A stretch of 64,000 bases of DNA from CBDEFX01 sp965237635 (GTDB taxonomy: Bacteria > Chloroflexota > Dehalococcoidia > Lucifugimonadales > CAUZJF01). A program made the position numbers and the translations under genes. Shown here one piece after another: positions 42,013-52,235 of this stretch; within the stretch, counting starts at the first letter, position 1; each line of letters starts with the position of its first letter. Location: positions 310,001 to 374,000 of the forward strand of contig CBDEFX010000001.1 in NCBI GenBank assembly GCA_965237635.1, in the 5' to 3' direction. The notes beneath the pieces were generated by a model, which saw only the letters and a list, made by a program, of their open reading frames with translations, made no database searches and was not told the origin of the DNA.

Positions 42013-43414
42013 CTATCTCGCAGCCTGCGTAGACGGCGTCCAGGTATCGGCTACCGGGTCGTAGACCGCCGCAGAAGTGGTGGGGAACGGTTGGCCGTTG
42101 GTGCCGCTCGCGCCGCCCACGACCAGCACCCTGCCATCCTTGAGAAGCGTTGCCGTGTGCTCTTCGCGGTCTTCTATCGTATCGGCAGCCTTTGACCAGA
42201 TACCTCTAGAGGGATCATATATCTCCGTCGAATTGCCGCCACCTCCCACGACCAGCACTCTCCCGTCCGAGAGTACTGTCATCGTGTGGAGGATGCGGAG
42301 CGCTGCCATTTGCCCGGCCTCTGACCAGGTCCCGGACGATGGATCGTATATCTCTGCTAGGGCGGGAGGGGACAGATTCTGTGAAGAGGCCGGCGTCGCC
42401 ACCGGTGACAAGCACCCGGCCGTCAGCAAGGACCGTTGCGGTGGACCGGGACCGGCGCTTGATCATGCTGCCGGTGCGAGACCAGGAGCCCGTGAGCGGC
42501 TCGTAGAGGTCCACTGTTTCCGTAACCCGACCGCTGTCAAACCCGGCTATATACAGCGCCTTTCCGCTCGCGAGTAGCGAGCTTGTATGCCACTCACGTG
42601 TTGTTGATGCGGCCGGTCCGCCAACGGAGGCCCATGTGCCGGAAGACGGGTCGTACAGCGCAGCCGAGGGCCCGAGCCCGCCCACTCCCAGGACCTTGCC
42701 GTTGTCTTGCCTCTCCAGTAAGATGGCTGGTCTGTTGTACTCCCAAGCGGCGAGGCGGACCGTCTCCTCGGGCATCTCGCCGACCCTTGACCACGTCTCG
42801 GTGGACGGGTCGTAGACCTCTGAGGAGCCTGTAGAGCCCACCCAGATGATCGCATTGGACGCACTGAGGTCATGCTCATCGGTCAGCCCGCCGGCGACCA
42901 GCACACTCCCGTCCTCGAGAAGGATCGCACCGTGATATCTGCGTGGGTCGAACATGGGAGCCGTCAGCGACCAAAGGCCAGTAGATGGGTCGTAAATCTC
43001 CGCCGAAACTACGCCGGTCGGAGGTGGGGGAAGATCCATTATTCCCCTCTGAGCGCTTTCTGTGGTATGACCACCGGTAATCAGCACGCGGCCGTCCTCG
43101 AGAAGCGTAGCGGTGTGGTTGTACAGAACGGGCTGCGTCATGTCCCCCTCTATCCTGGGTATTGAGGTCGGTGTGGGCCGTGGGGTGCGCGTCGGAGGGA
43201 ATTGGAATGTGGGTGGCACATTAGCCGGAGCTACCGCGGCTGCCGGTGCCACAGTGGGAGCGGGCATCACCGTTGGCCTGGGCTCGACCGTGGCAAGGGG
43301 CGGTGGGCCGGTCTCCGTACCGCAGGCACCACCCAGCACTGCGGCCGCAATAGCTGCCGACGCCTGCCGCATACACCCGACCCAGAGCCGGCTGTGGAGT
43401 CCCCCGATTATCAA
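42013..43414 (-). pseudogene. Kelch-type repeat lipoprotein A, frameshifted
   Basis: A gene of about 465 codons encoding a secreted Kelch/galactose-oxidase-like propeller. The N-terminal frame (from 43414) has a signal with lipobox LGGAC, a Pro/Thr-rich linker (APTVAPAAAVAPANVPPTF), then blades of the form NHTATLLEDGRVLITGG. It ends in an unrelated tail at 42215. The C-terminal blades continue in another frame (LAEIYDPSSGTWSEAGQMAA to the stop at 42013). The break is a one-base shift near 42375-42420. Either decay or a sequencing error could explain it. It is the last of four tandem paralogues. Confidence 0.8.
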
Positions 43415-44659
43415 ACGATTGTACTCTTGCGATCGCTCATCGCGCCGCCTCCGTGGACGGTGTCCAGGTATCGGCTACCGGGTCGTAGACTTCCGCCGAG
43501 GTGACGTCGAATGGCTGGAGGCGGCTGCCGCTGGCCCCGCCCGCTACCAGGACCCGGCCGTCCATGAGCAGTGTTGCTGTGTGCCCGTCGCCGCGGCGTT
43601 CTATCGTATCGGCTGCCTTTGACCAGTTTTCCGTCGAGGGATCATATATTTCCGTCGCCCGGTTCGATACGCCTCCCACGACGAGTACTCGGCCGTCCGA
43701 GAGTAGTGTCGCCATGTGCTGGACGCGGCCGGTTGCCATTCCCCCAGTCCCGGACCAGGTCCCGGACGACGGATCATATATCTCCGCTGAGGCGAGCGAC
43801 AAGGCTGCGGCGCCGCCTCCGAAGCCGCCGGTGACAAGCACCCGGCCGTCCGCGAGGACCACTGCCGTAGGCAGGGCCCGACGCCCAATCAGGCTGCCGG
43901 TCGGAGACGACGAGCCCGTCATAGGGTCGTAAAGCTCCACCGAATCCAATTAGCCCCTGCCGCCCCACCCGCCTATGTACACCACCCTTCCGCCCCCAAG
44001 AAGCGCACTTGTGTGCCACTGACGTGTCCGAATATCAGGAGATGTGGTCGGTCCTCCAGCAGAGGCCCATGTGCTGGACGACCGGTCGTAAAGCGCAGCC
44101 GATGGCCCGAGCCCGCCTACTGCGAGGACCTTGCCGTTCTCCAGCGACTCTAGCAAGATGGAGGGTCTGTTGCCTTGCGTGCCGATGAGACGGACTGTAT
44201 CCCCGGGCATGTCGCCAATGAGTGACCAGGTTCCGGTGGACGGGTCGTACACCTCCGCGGAGACTATGGGAAACACATAATCCACGAATGCACCAGCAAC
44301 GTCACGTGTGAACTCGTCCGTCAGCCCTCCTGAGACCAGCACCATCCCGTCCCGAAGAACCACTGCACCGTGGAGTCTGCGCGGGTCTGTCATCGAACCC
44401 GTCAGCGACCAGCGGCCGATAGACGGATCGTAAATCTCCGCCGAGATCAACCCGGCCGGCGGAATTGGGCCGCCGGCTTGGCCTGTTATTTCTAGTACGG
44501 GCTGACCGCCGGTAACCAGCACCCGGCCGTCCATGAGAAGCGTGGCAGTGTGGTTATACAAGACGGCTTGCGTCATGTCTCCCTCGGCCCTGGGTATTGG
44601 GGTCGGTGTAGGCCGCGGGGTGCGCGTAGGAGGGAATTCGAATGTGGGTGGCACATTAG

Positions 44660-46378
44660 CCCGAATCCACCGAAGGAGGGCGTCGGGTTAGCGTCCTGAG
44701 GCGGCAAGAAGGCGCTCCTGTGCTTCTAGGATAATGGTTTTGTAGCAAAAAAACGGCCCCGGAAAAGGAGCACCCAATAGATGCTGCCACGCAACCACCC
44801 CGACCGGATCCAAATCACCTTCGACGACCGCCGCTTGGTGGCCAATGCCGGGCTGCTCCTTCCGGCCACCCTGGCGCGGCACCTCGGCCTGCCCGAACTC
44901 GTCCGGCAGCGCCTCGACCTGGGCGATGCCCCGGGGCGGGCGAACACGAGCGACAAGATGATGACGCTGGTGGCGTCTGCGCTGGCTGGGGGCGACTGCA
45001 TTGACGACGCCGATGTGTTGCGCACCGGGGGGACGGCCTGCACCCTGGGCGGCACGGTCAAGGCGCCATCCACCCTGGGCACCTTCCTGCGCAGCTTCCG
45101 GTGGGGCCACGTCCGTCAACTCGACCGGGTGAGCCGCGAGTTGCTGGCCCGGGCTTGGCAGGCCGGGGCGGGACCCGGCGACGGGCCCCTGACCATTGAC
45201 CTGGACTCCACCATCTGCGAGACCTACGGACTGGCCAAGGAGGGCGCCCGCCACCACGGCTATACCGGCAAGCGGGGCTACCACCCGCTGCCGGCCATCG
45301 CCGCCGGCACCGGAGACGTGCTGATGTCCCGGCTGCGCGAGGGCCGGGCCAACACCGCCCGCGGCGCCGCCCACTTCCTGCGGGAGACGGTGGGACGGGT
45401 GCGCTACGCCGGGGCCGACGGACGACTCACGCTACGGGCCGACAGCGGGTTCTACACTCATGGCGTGGTATCCGTCTGCCGCAAGATGGATGTCCGCTTC
45501 TCCATCACCATCCGCCAGCACAAAAGCCTGCACAATCTCATCGAGGCGATACCCGAAGATGCCTGGACGCCGATTCCTTACTGGATGGACGGTGCCGCCG
45601 ATGTGGCCGAGACCACCTGCACCCCCTTCCAGGCCGAGGCGGACGCCGCGCCGGTACGGCTCATCGTCCGGCGGGTGAAGCCGACGCCCGGTTCCCAACT
45701 GGCCCTCTTCGCCAAATACAGCTATCATGGCTTCATCACCGACCGGGACGGGGAGTTGCTCGAACTGGAGGCTGACCATCGCCGCCACGCCGAGATCGAG
45801 AATGCCATACGCGACCTCAAGTACGGCGTCGGGCTGAACCATCTCCCCTCGGGCCGCTTCGCCGCCAACGGCGCCTGGCTGGCCGTCCAGACGATGGCCC
45901 ACAACCTGGCCCGCTGGACGGCGCGGATCGGTCTGGGAGAGCGGATAGCCACCACCAAGACCCTCCGGCGGCGGTTCTTCTCCCTGGCCGGACGGCTCAC
46001 CCGCTCGGCACGCCGGTTGACCCTGCATCTTCCGGATCGCTGGCCTTGGGCTGAGAAGTTCAGCCGCGCCTTGGCCCGGCTGCGAGCCATTCCACTCCCG
46101 GCCTGACGGCACCGTCGGCGACCGACCCACCCACCGGACAACCGAAGATCCCCGCAGACTCGTGCCAGCCCGGTCCGAGAGAGTTCCCTGCTGCGTATTC
46201 TCTCGCCATCCCGCGCATCGCAACTCCCGCAGACGGCCATAGGGGCCCCTGTGCGGCGATGAAGACCGTCCGCCGACCTCCCTACCCCAAATGGAACCCA
46301 GGCTATTTCCCCTGTAGCTCCCTCACCCCCCTTCCGCTTTCCTCACGCCGTCCATCGGTGTCCTTCGGTGGATTCGGG
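44660..46378 (+). mobile_element. IS1380-family insertion sequence
   Basis: About 1.72 kb with 18-base terminal inverted repeats CCCGAATCCACCGAAGGA at both ends, flanked by a 5-bp duplication ATTAG (44655-44659 and about 46379-46383). It carries one transposase gene and is inserted in the linker region of Kelch gene B. Confidence 0.92.
44781..46106 (+). CDS. IS1380-family transposase
   Basis: A 441-residue DDE transposase. It begins MLPRNHPDRIQITFDDRRLV and has the family opening ANAGLLLPATLARHLGLPEL. Catalytic acids lie in LTIDLDSTICETYG, LRADSGFYTHG and HAEIENAIRDLKYGVGLNHL, the last being the IS1380/IS4-type YREK-like region. The gene is intact and the ends are well preserved, so the element may be active. 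Confidence 0.92.
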   Translation: MLPRNHPDRIQITFDDRRLVANAGLLLPATLARHLGLPELVRQRLDLGDAPGRANTSDKMMTLVASALAGGDCIDDADVLRTGGTACTLGGTVKAPSTLGTFLRSFRWGHVRQLDRVSRELLARAWQAGAGPGDGPLTIDLDSTICETYGLAKEGARHHGYTGKRGYHPLPAIAAGTGDVLMSRLREGRANTARGAAHFLRETVGRVRYAGADGRLTLRADSGFYTHGVVSVCRKMDVRFSITIRQHKSLHNLIEAIPEDAWTPIPYWMDGAADVAETTCTPFQAEADAAPVRLIVRRVKPTPGSQLALFAKYSYHGFITDRDGELLELEADHRRHAEIENAIRDLKYGVGLNHLPSGRFAANGAWLAVQTMAHNLARWTARIGLGERIATTKTLRRRFFSLAGRLTRSARRLTLHLPDRWPWAEKFSRALARLRAIPLPA

Positions 46379-46613
46379 ATTAGCCGGAGCGACCGGGGCC
46401 GCCGGTACGACAATGGCGGTCGGTGCGACCACGGGAGCCTGTGCGACGGTCTGGCTAGGCGCGACGGGGGCAATGGGTGGAGGGTTGGCCCCCGCACCAC
46501 AGCCGACGCCTATCACGGCGATCGCAATAGCTGCCGACGCCTGCCGCATACACCCGACCCAGAGCCGGCTTAGGAATCCGCTGAGCATCAGATGATTGTC
46601 CCCATGTGGTCAC

Positions 46614-48005
46614 TCATCTCGCCGCCTCCGTAGATGCGGTCCAGGTGTCGTCTGCTGGGTCATATACCTCCGCCGACGTGGTGGGGAACGGCTGGCTACC
46701 ACTTCCCGTCGCTCCACCGGCAACCAGCACCCTGCCGTCGTCAAGCAGAGTTGCCGTCTGCCCCACCCGGGGCTCCAATAAATCGGCGGCCTCTGACCAA
46801 GTGCCCGTCGAGGGATCATATATCTCCGTCTTCCGGGTCAACGCACCTCCGACGACAAGCACCCTGCCGTCCCGGAGTACTGTCATCGTATGATCCATGC
46901 GGGACATAGCCATTTCCTCAGCCTCCGACCATGTCTCTGACAATGGATAGTATATCTCCGCTGAAGCCCGACTCCAGCTACCGGTGACAAGCACCGTGCC
47001 GTCTGGGAGGACCGCTGCGGTAGGCCCTAACCGACTCACGATCATGCTGCCCGTCGAAGACGACGATCCCTCAAGGGGGTCATAAAGCTCCACTGAGTTC
47101 ATCGACACACTACCGGTCCAGCCGCCTATGTACAGCACCCTTCCGTTCCGCAGCACTATGCTTGTGTGCCACTGTCGTGTCCTATGTTCAGGTGATAAGG
47201 CTTCGCCAGCAGCGGCCCATCTGCCGGAGGACGCATCGAAAAGCGCCGCCGAAGGCCCGAGCCCGCCCACTGCCAGCACCTTGCCTTCCTCCAGCATCTC
47301 TAACATGACCGCGGGGCTGTTGTTTTGCGTACCAATGAGATCGACCGTCTCCTCAGGCATATCGCCGACGCCTGACCACATTTCCGTGGAAGGGTCATAC
47401 ACCTCCGCAGAGGCTATGGGGAACACATAGTGTGGGTCTCCAGTAGCACCGTCAAGCGTGAACTCGTCCGTCAGCCCTCCTGCAACCAGCACCCTGCCGT
47501 CCTCGAGCATCACCGCATCGTGATGTGTGCGCGAGTTGGACATCGGGCTGGTAGGTGACCAACGGCCGGTGGATGGGTCGTAAATCTCGGCCGAGACCAC
47601 GCCGGGTGGAGGGGGAAGAGGAGGATAAGCGCCGTCGGTTGCTCTGGTCTGGCCGCCGATAACGAGCACTCGGCCGTCCTCGAGAAGCGTGGCCGTGTGG
47701 TCATACAAGACCGCCTGCGTCATGTCTCCTTCGATCCTGGGTATGGGAGTAACTGTGGGTCGCGGGGTGCGGGTAGCCGGAAATTCGAAAACTGACGCTG
47801 GCGCCTGAGCGGGGGCAACCGCGGCGGCCAGTGCGACAGGGGCTGGTGGTACGACCGTGGGAAACGGCCCGACGATAGTGACAATGGGCGGAGGGTTCGC
47901 AGCAGCGCTGCACGCGACACCCAGCACAGTAGCCACCAGAGCCGGTATAGTCAGTCGCACCACGCTGAGAGGCTTAGAGCGGACAGGATTACTTCCACAG
48001 ACCAT
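46614..48005 (-). CDS. Kelch-type repeat lipoprotein C, intact
   Basis: A 463-residue secreted protein, the only whole member of the cluster. A signal peptide ends in lipobox VLGVACS, a Pro/Val/Ala-rich linker follows, then FEFPATRTPRPTVTPIPRIE and about seven blades with YDPSTGRWSP and HTATLLEDGRVLVIGG patterns. It should fold as a beta-propeller outside the membrane, binding carbohydrate or protein; no catalytic residues of galactose oxidase are evident. I prefer the ATG at 48005 (MVCGSNPVRS) to 48056, because the longer form overlaps the end of Kelch gene D. Confidence 0.8.
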   Translation of the reverse strand: MVCGSNPVRSKPLSVVRLTIPALVATVLGVACSAAANPPPIVTIVGPFPTVVPPAPVALAAAVAPAQAPASVFEFPATRTPRPTVTPIPRIEGDMTQAVLYDHTATLLEDGRVLVIGGQTRATDGAYPPLPPPPGVVSAEIYDPSTGRWSPTSPMSNSRTHHDAVMLEDGRVLVAGGLTDEFTLDGATGDPHYVFPIASAEVYDPSTEMWSGVGDMPEETVDLIGTQNNSPAVMLEMLEEGKVLAVGGLGPSAALFDASSGRWAAAGEALSPEHRTRQWHTSIVLRNGRVLYIGGWTGSVSMNSVELYDPLEGSSSSTGSMIVSRLGPTAAVLPDGTVLVTGSWSRASAEIYYPLSETWSEAEEMAMSRMDHTMTVLRDGRVLVVGGALTRKTEIYDPSTGTWSEAADLLEPRVGQTATLLDDGRVLVAGGATGSGSQPFPTTSAEVYDPADDTWTASTEAAR

Positions 48006-48879
48006 CTGATTGCCCGTGCCTGCAATTAGCGAGCGGCCTCCGTAGATGGGGTCCAAGTATCGGCTAGCGGGTCGTAGACCTCAGCCGCGTAGCGGGGCGG
48101 CCTTCTCCTGCTCAGAGGAAGACCGGAGGGCTGGCCTCCGGATCCACCTACGACCAGCACCCTGCCGTCCGGGAGCAGCGTTGCGGTGTGCGCCTTCCGC
48201 AGTTCCAACAGATCGGCGGCAGCGGACCAGCTATCCGTTGAGGGATCATAGATCTCCGTGGACTTATTGCCGCCTCCGGCCACCAGCACTCTGCCATCCT
48301 GAAGCAGGGTCGCTGTGTGCAGGTCGCGGGACGACGCCATTGTTCCGGCCGAGGACCAGTTGCTAGACGATCGATCGTATATCTCCGCTGTTTTGGCTCC
48401 CCTGAAAGGGGCGCCGTGGGAGCCCGTGAGAAATACGTGTCCATCCCACTGGGCGCCACCCGTGACAAGTACCCTGCCGTCCGCAAGGACCGTCGCCCTG
48501 GGCCCGCGTCTCGGCTCGATCATGCTCTCTGTCGGCGACCACGAGCCCTCGACCGGATCGTAGATCTCCACTGAGTCGACCGCGGACTCGGAGTCGCCGC
48601 CACCTATCACGAGCACCTTCCCGTTCCCAAGCAGCGCGGCACTGTGAAATTCACGTTCTATTGCCGAGTCACCGCCAGAGACCCAGGTGTCCGCAGAGAG
48701 ATCGTAGAGCTCCGCTGACAGTCCGGAGCCTCCTATCGCCAGCACATTGCCGTTCCCGAGAGGAATTAGCCCGTGGCGGCCCTTCCCCGATGTCATGTCA
48801 CCGACGGGTGACCACGTCTCGGTGGCCGGATCGTACACCTCTGCCAACGCCACAGGTAGTACTTCCTCCACGTAAGCTT

Positions 48880-49040
48880 GATTCCCTCGTAAAAACCCGT
48901 TTTGAGGAAGTTCCAGCGATTTAGCACATCTGCGCGCTACCGTATGTTGGGGTAGTGTACGGAACAGAGACTGTATATTGTACCCAGGCGTGGGTACGTT
49001 TGTTCTAATTCGGCCTGCACAGACTTTTTACGAGAGAATC
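48880..49040. mobile_element. MITE copy 1, 161 bp
   Basis: Ends GATTCCCTCGTAAAAA and TTTTTACGAGAGAATC are near-perfect inverted repeats and match those of the IS1182-like element beside it. It has no coding capacity. It is preceded by AAGCTT and followed by AAGTTT. It differs at only about three positions from copy 2 at 51036-51196. Confidence 0.88.
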
Positions 49041-49046
49041 AAGTTT

Positions 49047-51029
49047 GATTTGTTCGTAAAAACCCCTCGCCAGCCTGGGGCAAGGTGGGGATAATGTAAT
49101 AAAAGGTCGTGGGCGCTGCGCCTGGCCGAGGGAGGGGAGGATGTTCCGAATACGAGACCCGCAAGAGAGCCTCTGGCAGTCCCGGTTCCTGGTGACGCCG
49201 AAGAAGGCTAAGCGCCTGGAGAGAAGTTGGGCCGAGGTTTTCCGAAACGAGGCGCTCCCCCTGATTGACGAGGAGCTCTTTGCTCCGATGTACTGCGCGG
49301 ACAACGGCCGTCCCAACCGGGCGGTGCAGACCGTCCTCGGGGTCCACCTTCTCAAAGAGATGTTCAACCTCACCGACGGTGAAGCCCTGGAGCAGCTAGA
49401 GTTCAACCTGCTCTGGCACCACGCCCTGCGGCTGGACATCGAGGAGACCCACCTGCCCCAGAAGACCCTCCACAACTTCCGAGTTCGCCTGATGCAGCAC
49501 GATGGTGGCCGGCTGGCTTTCCAGGAGACCACGGACCGGATCATCCAGGCGCTGGGCATACGCACCGGAAAGCAACGGCTGGACTCCACCCACATCATGA
49601 GCAACATCGCTACACTCACCCGGCTGGGCCTGTTCTGTGAGACGATGCGGTTGTTCCTGCGGGCCTTGCGCTGGGAGCACCCAGAGCTTCGTCCAGTGGT
49701 TCCGGAGGGCCTCCTGGGGCGCTATTTGAAGGAAGAAGACGAGGCGACCCACTACGAGGACGCCCGCACGGGGGAGGGTCGGCGACGCCTTTCGGTCTGT
49801 GCCCGGGACCTCTACCGGCTGGTGGACCGGTTCCATGGCACGACTGCTGCCCAGCTGGAGGAGTACCGGCTGCTGGAGCGGCTGCTGCGGGAGCAGTGCC
49901 ATGTGGGCAAACACCGGGACGGGCGCCCGGGGGACGATGATGACGATGCTGGGGAATGCAAGGTGCCCGTGGCCCTGAAGGACCCGAAGCAGGTGTCCGC
50001 CGACTCGCTGCAATCGCCCCACGACCCGGATGTGACCTACAGCGGCCACAAGGGGAAGGGGTACGAGGTGCAGGTGGCGGAGACCTGCCACGAGGAGAAC
50101 GCCACCCAGCTCATCACCCACGTGGAGGTGACCCCCTCGAGTGGGAGCGACACCGACGTGAGCGTGCCGGTCGTTGACGGGCTCGCGGAGCGGAAGGTCC
50201 GACCGGACGAGCTCTTCGCCGACACGGCGTATGGGTCGGGCCGCAACGCCTTCGAAGCCTCGCGCCGGGGAACGGAACTGGTGAGCCCGGTGGCGGGGTC
50301 GGCGCCGGGGAACTCGCACGAAGGAGAGCGTGACGGACCACCGCCGCTCACCGCCGCGGACTTTCAGATCGACGTCACAGGGGAGCAGACCACGGTGTGC
50401 CCCGCCGGCCACCCGTCCATCGAGGAGTACGAGTTGGAGGATGCGCCGGAGCGGGTAGAGGTCCACTTTGCCGGGACAACATGCGAGCCCTGCCCCTTGC
50501 GGTCCCGTTGCCCAGTGAAGCTGGACCGGCGTGCGGGGGACTACGTCCTCAAGGCGGACCTGGTGAAGGTAAACATCGAGCGGCGCCGGAGGGCCGAGGC
50601 CACCGAGGAGTGGCGCAAGCGGTATGCCATAAGGGCCGGGATCGAGGGAACGAACTCCGAGCTCAAGCGCGCCCACGGGCTTGGGCGCTTGCGGGTGCGA
50701 GGGGGCCGTCGGGTGCGGCTTGCCGTCTACCTGAAGGCGTTGGCGTGCAACTTCAAGCGGATGGTCCATGCACGCCTGGTGGAGATGGAGAACACGGCTC
50801 AGCAGGCGGTCGGGACGGTACCTGCGGTCGCGGCCGCATGAGGGCGCCGCTCCACAACTTCCACCGGGTGCCCTGAGCCACGGAAGGGGTACCGCAACGG
50901 GATCACGCTTGTCCTGAGCGCGGCAGATGGTGCGGTGAGGCCAGCAGCCGGCATCCCGTGGCCTCCTCCGCTCCAGACCACCTTCGCACGCCAGGGCTCA
51001 TCTCAAACAGGCCTTGTTACGAGGGAATC
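49047..51029 (+). mobile_element. IS1182-like insertion sequence, copy 2, full length
   Basis: A 1983-bp element. The left end GATTTGTTCGTAAAAACCCC is slightly degenerate and the right end in reverse is GATTCCCTCGTAACAAGG. It is flanked on both sides by AAGTTT (49041-49046 and 51030-51035), the same six bases that flank the two MITEs. It lies between MITE copies in the middle of Kelch gene D. Confidence 0.9.
49141..50841 (+). CDS. IS1182-like transposase, full length
   Basis: A 566-residue DDE transposase starting MFRIRDPQESLWQSRF after GGGAGG. Unlike copy 1 it keeps the segment HFAGTTCEPCPLRSRC with its cysteine cluster (residues about 440-460), typical of IS1182 transposases. Catalytic acids are placed as in copy 1. 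The protein differs from copy 1 at only a few residues outside the deletion, so both insertions are recent. It probably also drives the MITEs, which share its ends. Confidence 0.9.
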   Translation: MFRIRDPQESLWQSRFLVTPKKAKRLERSWAEVFRNEALPLIDEELFAPMYCADNGRPNRAVQTVLGVHLLKEMFNLTDGEALEQLEFNLLWHHALRLDIEETHLPQKTLHNFRVRLMQHDGGRLAFQETTDRIIQALGIRTGKQRLDSTHIMSNIATLTRLGLFCETMRLFLRALRWEHPELRPVVPEGLLGRYLKEEDEATHYEDARTGEGRRRLSVCARDLYRLVDRFHGTTAAQLEEYRLLERLLREQCHVGKHRDGRPGDDDDDAGECKVPVALKDPKQVSADSLQSPHDPDVTYSGHKGKGYEVQVAETCHEENATQLITHVEVTPSSGSDTDVSVPVVDGLAERKVRPDELFADTAYGSGRNAFEASRRGTELVSPVAGSAPGNSHEGERDGPPPLTAADFQIDVTGEQTTVCPAGHPSIEEYELEDAPERVEVHFAGTTCEPCPLRSRCPVKLDRRAGDYVLKADLVKVNIERRRRAEATEEWRKRYAIRAGIEGTNSELKRAHGLGRLRVRGGRRVRLAVYLKALACNFKRMVHARLVEMENTAQQAVGTVPAVAAA

Positions 51030-51035
51030 AAGTTT

Positions 51036-51196
51036 GATTCCCTCGTAAAAACCCGTTTTGAGGAAGTTCCAGCGATTTAGCACATCTGCGCGCTACCGTA
51101 TGTTGGGGTAGTGTACGGAACAGAGACTGTATATTGTACCCAGGTGTGGGTACGTTTGTTCTAATTCGACCTACACAGACTTTTTACGAGAGAATC
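51036..51196. mobile_element. MITE copy 2, 161 bp
   Basis: Same length and ends as copy 1, in the same orientation, flanked by AAGTTT on both sides (51030-51035 and 51197-51202). It directly follows the IS1182-like element. Confidence 0.88.
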
Positions 51197-51963
51197 AAGT
51201 TTGTATAGGTGACCTTGAGCGTTATCCCTCCTGAGACCAGCACCCTACCGTCCTTGAGCAGCGTCGCGGCCTGGCTTCTGCGGGCGTCTATCATCGGAGC
51301 CGTCGGCGACCAACGTCCGGTAGACGGATCATAAATCTCCGCGAAGATCAGACCGGTAGGGGCCGGGAGGGTCCGGTCTGTCAAGCCTTCTAGTAACAAT
51401 AGGCGAATCTGACCACCGGCAGCCAGCACCCTGCCATCATTTAGCAGCGTAGCCGTGTGGTGATAGAGGACGGCCTGGGTCATATCTCCCTCAACTCTGG
51501 GTATGGGAGTGGTCGTAGGCCTCGGCACGCGCGTAGGCGGGACTATGAAAGTAGTCGCTGGCGTATTAGCCGGAGCGACAGCGGCCGCCGGTGCGACAGT
51601 GGGAACGGGTGCCACGGTGGGTTTCTGCTCGACAGTGGGAATAGGCCAAGAGCCATCTTCCTCACCCGTGGCACACGCGAGTCCGAGGACGGCGACCGCC
51701 GAAACGGCTGACATCAAGTGGAGCGCACTGAATAGCTTTGGCTGGAAAAGGCGACTGGTGAGGACCATACGATTGCCCATCAACGAAGCTTCCTCGCCGC
51801 CCGTGTAGACGGGTCTGGGGATCGGCATCGGGTCGATGCCCGCCTCTAGAATCGTGGGTTTCCTTCCTTAGGTCTGGTCACTATGCGCATATATATGCTC
51901 ATTGTCAATGGGTCTAGTTAACAGAGGGCGGCTTCGCACAAAGTCGCCTCCAACCACCGCCCC

Positions 51964-52125
51964 TCGACAATCGCGAACATTCGTGCTATAATGGCTCCGA
52001 GGGGACAGACCCGAGAGCCTGCACTGAGCGCGTCGAAGGGTGGCTGTCCCATTCTTTGCCCAGGTGTACCGCGGTGTACCGAAAACCCTCAGCTGAGTGG
52101 AACAAAATGGAACAAAATGGAACAC
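51964..52125 (+). pseudogene. Truncated second copy of the HTH-gene promoter, leader and first codons
   Basis: TCGACA (51964-51969), 17 bases, TATAAT (51987-51992), then GGGACAGACCC and CTGTCCCATTCTTTGCCC, GGTGTACCG, and GGAACAAAATGGAACAAAAT before a frame starting MEQNGT at 52107. This parallels 9275-9130 on the other strand part by part. After the sixth codon the similarity stops, so the gene body has been lost or replaced. Confidence 0.7.
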
Positions 52126-52235
52126 TTTTTTCAGAGTTTCACGCGCCCCGTTCATCCCGAGGCCTGCCCTGAGTCTATCGAAGGGGAGGCTGGCCTCACC
52201 GATAACGAATTCTCAAGCATGACATTCCTCGTGGA

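Larger units (their letters stand above)
43437..46588 (-). pseudogene. Kelch-type repeat lipoprotein B, split by IS1380 element and a stop codon
   Basis: The 5' part (46588 to about 46379) codes the signal peptide, lipobox IGVGCG and linker to PVAPAN. The rest (44659 to 43437) continues VPPTFEFPPTRTPRPTPTP without loss once the IS1380-family element at 44660-46378 and one 5-bp duplication are removed. A second lesion is an in-frame TAA after GGWGGRG (43950-43952), followed directly by DSVELYDP in the same frame. Blades repeat the pattern YDPSTGTWS...HTATLLxDGRVLVxGG. The precise rejoining shows the insertion is what split the gene. Confidence 0.85.
48026..51780 (-). pseudogene. Kelch-type repeat lipoprotein D, split by a MITE-IS-MITE array
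   Basis: The N-terminal part (51780 to 51203) has a signal with lipobox VLGLAC, the linker APVPTVAPAAAVAPANTPAT and two blades, ending at GGITLKVTYT. The C-terminal part (48873 to 48026) resumes VEEVLPVALAEVYDPATETW and has five blades. Together they make about 480 residues like paralogue C. Between them lie a 161-bp MITE, an IS1182-like element and a second MITE. When the inserts and one 6-bp duplication are removed the two parts are not in the same frame, so another indel near the junction must exist. Confidence 0.82.

Noticed and set aside
45432..46223. A 263-codon minus-strand frame inside the IS1380 element
   Set aside because: It lies opposite the transposase gene and has no recognisable domain.
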